Source: Arcuatula senhousia
Taxonomy: Eukaryota; Mollusca; Bivalvia; Mytilida; Mytilidae
Reading direction: 5' to 3'
Assembly: GCA_963971305.1 (NCBI GenBank)
Contig: OZ020309.1
Location: 9,107,001-9,171,000 of the forward strand
Length of the DNA: 64,000 nt
Part shown: one piece after another, positions 50,801-57,510 of the stretch
How positions within the stretch are numbered: position 1 is the first letter of the stretch
How the letters are laid out: the number at the start of each line of letters is the position of its first letter
The notes under the pieces: generated by a model
The model's input: the letters and a program-made list of their open reading frames with translations, nothing else
The model's database searches: none
What the model was told of the DNA's origin: nothing
Made by a program: the position numbers and the translations under genes

Positions 50801-51080
50801 AGATGCTACACTAAAGGAACTAAGCAGCCTGGTTAAGGAAGTTAATCCAGAATCTCGAAGGAGAGGAACATTCTTTGACTTTGCTATTGTTTATCCAGAT
50901 CCCAGAATGCCACAGTACCGCCTCAGAGAGATTGGGACAACCTGTGCAGGACATCGTGGACAAGATGATTCAGTTAGTCTGGAGTCAAAGAGATTTCAGA
51001 TAGGAGACTATATTGACATTGCTGTTTCTCCCCCTAGAAGTGGTCCACCAGGAAGAAGAGATAGGGGTAGACCATATTGA
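44811..51080 (+). CDS. SAP18: SAP18 (Sin3A-associated protein, 18 kDa), complete, three exons
   Basis: Exons 44811-44882, 49370-49476 and 50798-51080 join in phase (0, then 2) into 153 aa, the same length as human SAP18. SAP18 has a ubiquitin-like fold. It is a subunit of the Sin3-HDAC corepressor and of the ASAP/PSAP complexes (RNPS1 with Acinus or Pinin) that attach to the exon junction complex, so it acts in the nucleus in repression and splicing. Family signatures seen in order: an acidic/lysine N-terminus ending DREK, TCPLLLRVF, GRHH, PSNELQIYTW, DATLKELSSLVKEV, FDFAIVYPD, QIGDYIDIA and the C-terminal RPY. All four splice sites are GT/AG, and the tryptophan codon is split across intron 2 (TG/G). 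Intron 1 is 4487 nt and intron 2 is 1321 nt, both rich in repeats. The first ATG has A at -3. A second in-frame ATG two codons on would give the start MATIES. Identity is very secure; the exact start is less so. Confidence 0.96.
45271..45413. repeat. Left arm of a long inverted repeat in SAP18 intron 1
   Basis: Contains two palindromes around AACAATAAGAA-TTCTTATTGTT and a GACGGGACGGAGACCGAATCAT block, matched in reverse complement at 48729-48881. Confidence 0.75.
45539..45579. repeat. Short hairpin in SAP18 intron 1
   Basis: CATAGACCTGT (45540-45550) and ACAGGTCTATG (45563-45573) form an 11-bp perfect stem with a 12-nt loop, extended by TATAA/TTATA. Confidence 0.6.
45893..46060. repeat. Compound tandem repeats in SAP18 intron 1
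   Basis: AAATAATTTCAAACAGTG at 45893 and 45926 (33-bp period), then GCCAAATACCCGCTCGAG at 45957 and 46019 (about 61-bp period), plus AGTATGACCACCGGAAAC at about 45993 and 46137. Confidence 0.7.
46606..48418. mobile_element. Tandem-core hairpin element, family E, copy 2 (inverted, about 9-10 units)
   Basis: Lies antisense to copy 1, inside SAP18 intron 1. The hairpin end AGCTCTCATGG-ACC-GAAGGTCCATGTGAGCT comes first, then an ACGACG-type run, then roughly nine units of 150-165 bp. Each unit has CAGATGACCCCTTATAGGGG, GCCCCTTAAAGG and CAGATAGAGAAAAGCTGTTG. It ends CAGGCTCCTGGGAGCCTCTTG. Confidence 0.8.
48729..48881. repeat. Right arm of the long inverted repeat in SAP18 intron 1
   Basis: Reverse complement of 45271-45413, with small indels, over about 145 bp. 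Confidence 0.75.
49370..49476 (+). CDS. SAP18: SAP18 exon 2 (residues 25-60, last codon split)
   Basis: The acceptor is TCATTGTAG at 49361-49369 and the donor is GTAATT at 49477. The exon reads TCPLLLRVFCNQGRHHN, then LSEFQRGQTPSNELQIYT and the first two bases of a Trp codon. It was missed as a simple ORF because it is only 107 nt long; the longer open frame on the opposite strand is a shadow. Confidence 0.95.
49631..49792. repeat. 162-bp foldback palindrome in SAP18 intron 2
   Basis: GTTCTTACACGAGT...CTTTTCACGAGT on the left is complementary to ACGAGTGAAAAG...GAGTGTAAGAAC on the right, with a GC-rich centre (GGAGCGCAGCGGAAC). Confidence 0.75.
50798..51080 (+). CDS. SAP18: SAP18 exon 3 (C-terminal 93 residues)
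   Basis: A strong polypyrimidine tract and TTTTAG end at 50797. The exon's first base completes the split tryptophan. It carries DATLKELSSLVKEV, GTFFDFAIVYPD, YRLREIGTT, QIGDYIDIAVSPP and an Arg/Gly/Pro tail ending RGRPY, with stop TGA at 51078-51080. The open frame continues 5' of the acceptor for 15 codons, but that part is intronic. Confidence 0.96.
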
Positions 51081-51600
51081 ATATGTGTTCAGATTAAAAA
51101 AACTCATTGGAACAATGGGAAGATAGAGTTGTCTTTCTTTGCAGGGAAAATTTTGCAAGCTGTAAACTGATTTCTAGAATAAAATTAATTGAAATTTACA
51201 ATAATTTTACTCGGTTGGACGAGTATGAAAACATATTAATATACACATGTAGCACATAAAAAGTTTTTATGAGAGGAAGCATTCATATTTTTTTACTTAA
51301 TTTAGTGCATTAAAAATTTTGTTTTTTCATTGTAATTTTGTTAAAGATTCATAAGAACAAAGATCATTCATGATTTGGAAGTTGAACTTCGGAAAAATTG
51401 TTCATATTTCTTGCTCATATGTACATGTACTCCAAAAGATGAAACACTGTTATAAATTATCATTATGACCAATTTATTGTTAAATCATTACCATTCATTT
51501 TATCATTTTGTGCATTTTCCTATTAGTATTACTGTAACAATTTTATGATACATTTTAACTGTACAATGTATGTTAAATAAATGCATTTACTGTAGAAAAT
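51081..51600 (+). other. SAP18: SAP18 3' UTR with poly(A) signal
   Basis: AT-rich non-coding sequence follows the SAP18 stop. A canonical AATAAA lies at 51576-51581, so cleavage is expected near 51595-51605. The DIRS retrotransposon starts about 430 bp further on, in the same orientation. The end point is inferred from the signal only. Confidence 0.65.
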
Positions 51601-52013
51601 TTGTCTTTCTCAGACTATGAAACAAGCCAAGAAAAGCTGATGATTTTCGTCAGCCCTCTTATCTCAACTGACTGATGGGTATTTATAGTCGCGACTAGGG
51701 GAAAGCCCCTCTGCGTCGACTTATACCTCTACAGGTATAGACTCTCTATGTGCCATGGGTCGGAATTCTGGAAGACTCTCTTATCTCAATCTTTATCAGC
51801 TAATTTTAACCTCTCAGCATGATTGCCACAAATACAGTAAAAATATTGGTTTTAATTATTTGTACACTGTCAACTTCAAAGTGATGTATTTTCATTTTTG
51901 TGAAGAAAATTCTGTAACATGTTCTGTACACCATAGGGTGGTTGGTGGTCAAGGTTGATAGATTCATAACTAATTTTAAGTGATCGGAGATAAGAAATCT
52001 AGCATATATCTAG
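51601..52013 (+). other. SAP18-DIRS intergenic spacer
   Basis: No gene seen. Local palindromes: AGGGG-AAAG-CCCCT near 51697-51711, and TATACCT-CTAC-AGGTATA near 51723-51740. The flank immediately 5' of the element is AGCATATATCTAG. Confidence 0.5.
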
Positions 52014-52077
52014 ATTTTATTTCGTCATACTCATTTCCGGTATAAAATGAGATTGTGCTGCGCATGTGCGACCATCA
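52014..52077 (+). repeat. DIRS left inverted terminal repeat with TATA box
   Basis: The outer 25 nt (52014-52038) are unique to the left end and are complemented in the ICR. The inner 39 nt (52039-52077) are inverted perfectly at 56558-56596. TATAAAA at 52041-52047 could be the promoter of the genomic RNA. A downstream ATG (52064) lies within the ITR in frame with ORF1. The left boundary is set by the point where complementarity to the ICR stops (52013 G against 56296 T). Confidence 0.88.
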
Positions 52078-52081
52078 CAAT

Positions 52082-53317
52082 ATGGCGGAACAGATGATAC
52101 GAGAAGACCCTAAACATTTGGGGAAAGATATAGGTGACGCTGTCACAGATAAGTCTGTTCCTGATAAAAATAAGAAGCCAGATAAACAAAAGGGTAAAGC
52201 TTTAGCTTCGAGACGAACTTCGAAGCAAATCCCTGACTCGCCAGTAGCTTCAACTTCGAAAAATTCGAATGGCGGTCCACGTGGCTCTCAGTCTCATGCA
52301 ATAGAAAATGACTCTAACGTAACAATGTCTAATGAAAATAGTCAAATTTTGAGCGTATTAAAAGACATTCAAAGCAACCAAAAGAGTCAAACCCTAGAAA
52401 TTCAGAAAATAGCTCAAAGAGTCTCTGATTTAGAGAATGGGTCAGTGTATGACGAATATGATGAAAATTATGATGAAAACCTTGATGAAAATGATCAAGA
52501 AGCAATTAACCAAGATGAGAGCAATGTTGAAATTGGTCCTCAGAAACGCAAAGGTGAAGAAAAATTTGCATCCATGACTAAAAGAGTTAAAACAAGAGAG
52601 TCGTTAGGTCCTAAGATTGATGAGACACTAGCTGAGAATCTTAATGAACTTTTTAGGAATGGTATGAATGAGGAACAATTCACAGACATGGTTAAAGATG
52701 ATATAACGCCCCGACCAGAAAATTGTGTAGGTCTATCGACAGTAAAAACAAACCCTTTGATTTGGGATTTTTTATCCCCTCAAACTCAGACCGTAGAAAG
52801 AAAAATGCAAGTCATACAGAAAGCTATTGTGAAGGCTTCCATAATTGTTGCTCAAACAGTAAATAATTTAGCAGAACTGGATGAAGAAAATCCAGAAATA
52901 GAGAAACTAAATGACGCTTTAGCCTTGCTTGGGCATTGTAATAGAAAAACAAACTTGACAAGAAGAGACCTCATTAAACCGGAAATGTCAAGAGACTATG
53001 TACATCTTTGCTCCCAGAACAATGAATATACTAATTTCTTGTTTGGAGATGACATATCTAAAAAGGCAAAAGAAATAGAAGATTGTAGTAAAATAAGTTA
53101 TAAGATACAAGCTGGTAGTAAATATGGTAATGGGGCTACAAATAGCCGATACGGTTCTTACCATAGAGGCAGAGGTAGAGGTAGAAGAGCCAGAGGTTAC
53201 AGAGGTACTAGAGGTTACAGAGGTGGCAGAGGACATTATGTGTCAAGCCAGATGTCGTACGAAGCCCCAAAAAACCCTCAGAAGAGGGGAGGGTTTCAGA
53301 GCAAGGACAAGAACTAG
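52082..53317 (+). CDS. DIRS ORF1, gag-like protein (411 aa)
   Basis: This is the putative structural, RNA-binding protein of the DIRS element. The ATG at 52082 (MAEQMIRED) lies just outside the ITR; in-frame ATG 52064 would add six residues. N-terminus: a basic, Ser-rich disordered stretch, then a predicted coiled coil (ENSQILSVLKDIQSN, IAQRVSDLEN), then an acidic repeat (YDEYDENYDENLDENDQEA). Middle: a helical domain with PRPENC, LIWDFLSP and VERKMQVIQKAIVKA, resembling the conserved core of DIRS ORF1 proteins. C-terminus: an RG-rich tract (RGRGRGRRARGYRG) likely to bind RNA. No zinc knuckle is seen. The end overlaps the pol frame by about 105 nt and carries an A AAA AAC heptamer. Confidence 0.85.
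   Translation: MAEQMIREDPKHLGKDIGDAVTDKSVPDKNKKPDKQKGKALASRRTSKQIPDSPVASTSKNSNGGPRGSQSHAIENDSNVTMSNENSQILSVLKDIQSNQKSQTLEIQKIAQRVSDLENGSVYDEYDENYDENLDENDQEAINQDESNVEIGPQKRKGEEKFASMTKRVKTRESLGPKIDETLAENLNELFRNGMNEEQFTDMVKDDITPRPENCVGLSTVKTNPLIWDFLSPQTQTVERKMQVIQKAIVKASIIVAQTVNNLAELDEENPEIEKLNDALALLGHCNRKTNLTRRDLIKPEMSRDYVHLCSQNNEYTNFLFGDDISKKAKEIEDCSKISYKIQAGSKYGNGATNSRYGSYHRGRGRGRRARGYRGTRGYRGGRGHYVSSQMSYEAPKNPQKRGGFQSKDKN
53269..53275 (+). promoter_or_regulatory. Predicted -1 ribosomal frameshift heptamer A AAA AAC
   Basis: In the ORF1 frame the codons read CCA AAA AAC CCT, giving the canonical X XXY YYZ heptamer A AAA AAC. A -1 slip here moves exactly into the pol frame, which is open on both sides. 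A short stem (CCCTC at 53275-53279, loop AGAA, GAGGG at 53284-53288) begins too close to act as a standard stimulator; a more distal structure was not folded. Frameshifting is inferred, not shown. Confidence 0.55.
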
Positions 53318-55368
53318 ATGAGGTTAGTTGCAAAGATACATTTCAGGCAGGTAGATTGAAAAATTATTCTCATGAATGGGAAAAATTAACTTCGGATCCG
53401 CATATTTTAGACATTGTAAAACACTGTCACATTGAATTTATAGATAATAAACCTCCGAAGCAATTACGGGTACCTTTTCAACATTTGTTTAATGAAAAGG
53501 AAAATTTGATAGTTGACAATGAAATTAAAAAACTTTTAAATCAGGGTGTAATTAAAATTTGTAATTTAAATAATGATGACTTATTTCTTTCAACTATTTT
53601 TTTAAGACCCAAAAAGAATGGTGAATTTCGAATGATTTTAAACCTTAAAGGTTTAAATGAGCATATTCCATATAAACACTTTAAAATGGATTCTTTTGAG
53701 TCCGCTTTATTTTTAGTTTCAAAAGATTGTTATTTTGGTTCTATTGATCTAAGACATGCTTATTATAGTGTACCTATTGCTGAGGAGGATCAAAATTTTT
53801 TGTGTTTTTACTGGAATGAAATAATTTATCAATTTACCTGCCTTCCAAATGGTATAGCTTTTGCCCCAAGGTTATTTACAAAACTTTTAAAACCAGTTTA
53901 TGCATCTTTAAGACAATTAGGTTACAAAAATGTTGGCTACATTGATGATAGCTTGCTTAGTGGAGAAACAACCATAGAATGTGAAGAGAATATAAAAGCC
54001 ACCAATACTTTATTTTCTAAATTAGGTTTTGTGGTACATGAAGACAAATCTGTCTTAATCCCAACCAAATGTATAACTTTTTTAGGAAACATCATAAATT
54101 CTGAAACAATGACAGTTACTTTGCCAATAGATAAAAAACAAAACATTGCCAATGAATGCAAGAAACTTTTGGATAAAAAATTTGTAAAAATTAGAGAAGT
54201 TGCTAAAGTATTAGGCTTAATTGTGTCTAGTTTTTCAGCAGTAGAATTTGGAAAACTCTTTTATCGTAATATTGAGAAAGCAAAAATAATAGCTTTGAAA
54301 AAATCTCAGATGAATTTTGACGCAGAAATGTTCATATCTTCTATAATGAAAAAAGAATTAAGATGGTGGTATTTGAATATTCATGATCAAGTTAGAGTAA
54401 TTAGAAATGAAACACCAGAGTTAACTCTAAAAACAGATGCCTCTCTTCAGGGATGGGGAGCAGAATTTCAAAACATTAGTATAGGTGGAAGATGGTCTAA
54501 CACAGAACTAGACAATCATATTAATGTTTTAGAGCTCATGGCAATTCACCTAGCAATTAAATCTTTGGTAGGCAGATTAGTAGGCAAACATATCCAGGTT
54601 TATTGCGATAACACAACAGCTGTCAGTTACATTAATAATATGGGTGGAATGAGATCTTGTTTATGTAACCAAAAGAGTATAGAAATATGGTTATTTTGCA
54701 TGGAAAATAATATATGGTTATCATGCTCCCACATTCCAGGGAAATTAAACGTTGTAGCAGATGCAAAGTCTAGAAAATTCAATGACCAGTTGGAGTGGAA
54801 ATTGAATGTAAAAGTTTTTGATAAATTATGTGCTTTGTGGCAAAAGCCTGACATAGATCTTTTTGCCTCAAGATTGAATTATCAGATAGAATGTTTTTGT
54901 TCATGGGAACCTGACCCTCTGTCTAATTATGTTAATGCTTTTAGTCTTAATTGGTCATTGTTCAATTTTGTTTATGTTTTTCCTCCATTTAGCTTACTGA
55001 ACCGTTGCATTCGGAAGATCAAGTCAGACAGAGCAAAAGGGATTGTTATTGCGCCCTACTGGCCGACCCAGATATGGTTCCCCATGCTGATGGAAATTCT
55101 CACACAGCCGCCAATCTTGATAAACAGAAGAAACAATCTATTAACTCTTCCACAAACAGCTTTTCGACATCCTCTAGGAAAGAAATTAATTTTGATGGCA
55201 TGTCAAGTATCAGGAAAAACTTCAGAACCCGAGGACTTTCTAAAATCTCAACAAAAATTCTCATGTCATCATGGAAGAAATCAACTAAAAAGCAGTATAA
55301 CGTCTACATCAGCAAATGGTTTATGTACTGTAATCAAAGGAAGACTGATCCCTTTCAAACGAATTTAG
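53275..55368 (+). CDS. DIRS pol: reverse transcriptase, RNase H and methyltransferase-like domain
   Basis: The frame is open from 53212 to 55368 but has no ATG until the middle of the RT domain, so the start given is the predicted -1 frameshift entry at 53275. Numbering from the TTG at 53356: RT motifs FLRPKKNGEFRMILNLKGLN (about 82-101), SIDLRHAYYSVPI with catalytic D131, LPNGIAFAP (about 163-171) and YIDD (195-198). RNase H: KTDAS (D361), NVLELMAI (E393), VYCDN (D418) and VVADAKSR (D469). Then IDLFASRLN (about 500-508), CSWEPDP, YVFPPF (540-545) and IVIAPYWPTQIW, the region compared to N6-adenine methyltransferases in DIRS elements. It copies element RNA to cDNA. The last 295 nt overlap the recombinase frame. 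Confidence 0.93.
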   Translation, partial: PSEEGRVSEQGQELDEVSCKDTFQAGRLKNYSHEWEKLTSDPHILDIVKHCHIEFIDNKPPKQLRVPFQHLFNEKENLIVDNEIKKLLNQGVIKICNLNNDDLFLSTIFLRPKKNGEFRMILNLKGLNEHIPYKHFKMDSFESALFLVSKDCYFGSIDLRHAYYSVPIAEEDQNFLCFYWNEIIYQFTCLPNGIAFAPRLFTKLLKPVYASLRQLGYKNVGYIDDSLLSGETTIECEENIKATNTLFSKLGFVVHEDKSVLIPTKCITFLGNIINSETMTVTLPIDKKQNIANECKKLLDKKFVKIREVAKVLGLIVSSFSAVEFGKLFYRNIEKAKIIALKKSQMNFDAEMFISSIMKKELRWWYLNIHDQVRVIRNETPELTLKTDASLQGWGAEFQNISIGGRWSNTELDNHINVLELMAIHLAIKSLVGRLVGKHIQVYCDNTTAVSYINNMGGMRSCLCNQKSIEIWLFCMENNIWLSCSHIPGKLNVVADAKSRKFNDQLEWKLNVKVFDKLCALWQKPDIDLFASRLNYQIECFCSWEPDPLSNYVNAFSLNWSLFNFVYVFPPFSLLNRCIRKIKSDRAKGIVIAPYWPTQIWFPMLMEILTQPPILINRRNNLLTLPQTAFRHPLGKKLILMACQVSGKTSEPEDFLKSQQKFSCHHGRNQLKSSITSTSANGLCTVIKGRLIPFKRI

Positions 55369-56174
55369 AGAATGTTATAGAATTTTTTACTAGTCTTTAT
55401 GAAAATGGTTTAGGATACAGTAGTATTAATTCAGCAAGGAGTGCTTTATCTGCATTAGGACTTAAATTTGACGCATGTTTGGTTGGTCAACATCCTTTGG
55501 TAATTAGATATTTAAAAGGAGTCTTCAATCTACGCCCTATTAAACCGAAGTACAGTTGTGTATGGGATGTACAGATTGTTTTGAACTATTTATGTAGATT
55601 ATCTCCTGTCAAATTCATTAGTCTTAAAGAACTAACTTTGAAGTTAACTATGCTACTTGCTTTGACGAATGCAACCAGAGTTCAGTCATTACATTTAATG
55701 TCTGTACATAGTGTAAATAAATCAAAATCAGAGTTTGTTTTTGTATTGGATGGATTGCTAAAACAAAGCCGTCCAGGCTATAAGGAGCCAGTTATTTCTT
55801 GTAAGAGTTATCCTCCAGATAGGAGACTTTGTATATACACAGTTTTGAAAGAATATTTGTTTCGTACTAAACATTTGCGTGCACAAGAAGACACTAAGTT
55901 ACTTATTAGTTATGTCAAACCATATAAACCAGTTTCTAAGGATACTATCTCCAGGTGGATAAAGGTCGTCATGACACGTTCAGGAATAAACACTGATATA
56001 TTTGGGTCACACAGTGTTCGAGCAGCTTCTGTTTCAAAGGCCAAACTTAATGCAGTTCCTTTAAATGAGATTCTCAATAAAGCTGGATGGTCGAATGCCA
56101 GGACATTTGCTAGATATTATGATAAAGAAATTGTGAAAGATACCTTTGCAGAAGCTGTTATAAGACAGAAATAA
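55074..56174 (+). CDS. DIRS tyrosine recombinase (366 aa)
   Basis: This is the integrase of the DIRS element and is predicted to insert the circular cDNA by site-specific strand exchange. The frame is open from a TTG at 55005; the first ATG is 55074 (MVPHADGN). Counting from 55074: an N-terminal core-binding, SAM-like helical region (KKSTKKQYNVYISKWFMYC, then INSARSALSAL), then the catalytic set Arg202 (NATRVQSL), His313 and Arg316 (SHSVRAAS), Trp339 (AGWSN) in the His/Trp position, and nucleophile Tyr348/349 (ARYYDKE). Length and the overlap with the pol 3' end are typical of DIRS1-like elements. No slippery heptamer was found in this overlap, so internal initiation or a spliced or subgenomic RNA is more likely. 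AATAAA at 56170-56175 overlaps the stop codon. Confidence 0.93.
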   Translation: MVPHADGNSHTAANLDKQKKQSINSSTNSFSTSSRKEINFDGMSSIRKNFRTRGLSKISTKILMSSWKKSTKKQYNVYISKWFMYCNQRKTDPFQTNLENVIEFFTSLYENGLGYSSINSARSALSALGLKFDACLVGQHPLVIRYLKGVFNLRPIKPKYSCVWDVQIVLNYLCRLSPVKFISLKELTLKLTMLLALTNATRVQSLHLMSVHSVNKSKSEFVFVLDGLLKQSRPGYKEPVISCKSYPPDRRLCIYTVLKEYLFRTKHLRAQEDTKLLISYVKPYKPVSKDTISRWIKVVMTRSGINTDIFGSHSVRAASVSKAKLNAVPLNEILNKAGWSNARTFARYYDKEIVKDTFAEAVIRQK

Positions 56175-56257
56175 AAGTAAGTTGTTATTCATTATTATTT
56201 AAGACTTTTGCTGTCTTCTTAGACTCAATTGATTTTTAGTTCAATTGACTTTGAAGT

Positions 56258-56381
56258 CTCATTTTATACCGGAAATGAGTATGACGAAATAAAATTCCAA
56301 AAATTAAACGAGACTTACCTTGGTTAAGTCGATGTTTGATTGGAGTTTTATGAGTCATAAGACTCATGAAGGTATAAAATG
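56258..56381 (+). repeat. DIRS internal complementary region (ICR)
   Basis: 56258-56295 is the perfect reverse complement of the left end 52014-52051. 56293-56381 is the perfect reverse complement of the right end 56586-56674. The matches share 56293-56295 (AAT), corresponding to ATT at both element tips. This is the template expected for end-joining of DIRS cDNA. Confidence 0.92.
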
Positions 56382-56557
56382 CCCTCCAACCCACCCAAGA
56401 GGGGGTATTTTGCATTCAATACTTAGAATTATTTTTCATTTTATACCTTTTATATAATATATAATATTATTTAATTAGGATATATACTTTTTCACACTTG
56501 TGAGTTTATGTAGTATATATATTTTAACAATTTCACTAAAAATCTTGCTATGAAATC
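56382..56557 (+). other. DIRS spacer between ICR and right ITR
   Basis: About 176 nt of very AT-rich sequence that forms most of the loop of the 89-bp ICR/right-end stem. It contains a GGGGGTATTTTGC tract and repeats the string CATTTTATACC found in the ITRs. No ORF. Confidence 0.7.
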
Positions 56558-56674
56558 TGATGGTCGCACATGCGCAGCACAATCTCATTTTATACCTTCA
56601 TGAGTCTTATGACTCATAAAACTCCAATCAAACATCGACTTAACCAAGGTAAGTCTCGTTTAATTTTTGGAATT
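56558..56674 (+). repeat. DIRS right inverted terminal repeat
   Basis: The inner 39 nt (56558-56596) are inverted against the left ITR. The outer 78 nt (56597-56674) are unique to the right end and are mirrored in the ICR. It contains CAAGGTAAGT at 56645-56654, a strong match to the eukaryotic 5' splice-site consensus. The last three bases ATT match the first three of the element. Confidence 0.88.
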
Positions 56675-57275
56675 ATTTCATAGACTGTTCTTATGAAATG
56701 CCTGTACTGACTGAGTCAGACCATTGTGGTTTTAAATTTCTTTGCAAATGGCTGATTCAATATTTTTGGACACTTTAGATTATTCATTTCAGCTTGGTGA
56801 TTGTCTCCTGCATCTTATTGCCAAACAAAAAATGGATGTCTCTTTCAATGAGTCTTTGATACCACCGTTGTCTTGCTGCATAAAAAAAACTTCTGTCAAA
56901 TATTTCCTAGCAACTTCATGCTACAGTCCCGATTTGGCATTAACTGTGGATTCATTTATTTTCATGGGTACCAATTTTCGTGGTTTTATGAAAAAAAATT
57001 AGTTTGTGGAATCTTAAATTTGTTCTGTCAAGTGTGCAGCATACAAATCAATGTTAAATTTACTTTTTGTGGGGTATCAAATTTCATGGGTCATGGCCAT
57101 CCACGAAAACCACTAAAATTGATACTCCACAAATATAAATGAAACCACAGTAGCTTTGTCCTATAGAACTATATGGTATAGGACAACCCTTATCTGTCAA
57201 AATACAATGCTGTATTCTGGTTGAACATATACACACTGGGTGACCAAAAATGGGGATGGGGTGTGAAACCAAGGA
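56675..57275. other. DIRS 3' flank, non-coding
   Basis: A small hairpin ATTTCATA (56675-56682) / TATGAAAT (56692-56699) abuts the insertion point. 57060-57155 resembles a repeat also seen at about 50280-50430 (GGTACCAATTT...CCACGAAAATTGATA). No gene seen. Confidence 0.4.
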
Positions 57276-57279
57276 ACTA

Positions 57280-57510
57280 CATATTAAAAAGACACTTGAG
57301 AAGGGGAGTAGTGGATAGGGGCAGAAAATTCAGCTTTTGTGGTGCTTTTCTTGGCAGTCCACAAAGGGATCTTTGATGTGCATGAAGTGTGGCACTCTCC
57401 ATTCACGTTGTCCACTATAAGTTTGCAGTCAGGTTTTCTGCATTATACTGGCATTCATTATGACAGGCCTGTCCCATTCAACTACCTGAGCTGGAGCACA
57501 CATTTCATGT
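57280..57510 (+). repeat. Dispersed repeat, second copy of 14385-14665
   Basis: GGGAGTAGTGGATAGGGGCAG, AGTTTGCAGTCAGGTTTTCTGC and CCCATTCAACTACCTGAGC match the first copy at moderate identity. Confidence 0.45.

Larger units (their letters stand above)
52014..56674 (+). mobile_element. Intact DIRS-type tyrosine-recombinase retrotransposon (4661 bp)
   Basis: Order: left inverted terminal repeat (ITR), gag-like ORF1, RT/RNase H with methyltransferase-like tail, tyrosine recombinase overlapping the pol end, internal complementary region (ICR), right ITR. The ITRs share a perfect 39-bp inverted core (52039-52077 and 56558-56596). The ICR (56258-56381) is a perfect complement of the left end (52014-52051) and of the right end (56586-56674), and the two matches overlap by ATT. 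This fits the DIRS model, in which the ICR templates joining of the ends into a circle that the recombinase integrates. There are no LTRs, no DDE integrase and no obvious target-site duplication, as expected for the order. All three ORFs are open and every repeat pair is perfect, so insertion is recent or the element is still active. It lies just downstream of SAP18. Confidence 0.95.

Noticed and set aside
52988..53236. Minus-strand 82-aa Ser/Thr-rich ORF
   Set aside because: Antisense of the DIRS ORF1 RG-rich tail; low-complexity shadow.
52014..56674. LTR retrotransposon or Ngaro/PAT-type element
   Set aside because: There are no direct LTRs and no DDE integrase, and the repeats are inverted with an ICR rather than split direct repeats, so the DIRS1-like class fits.
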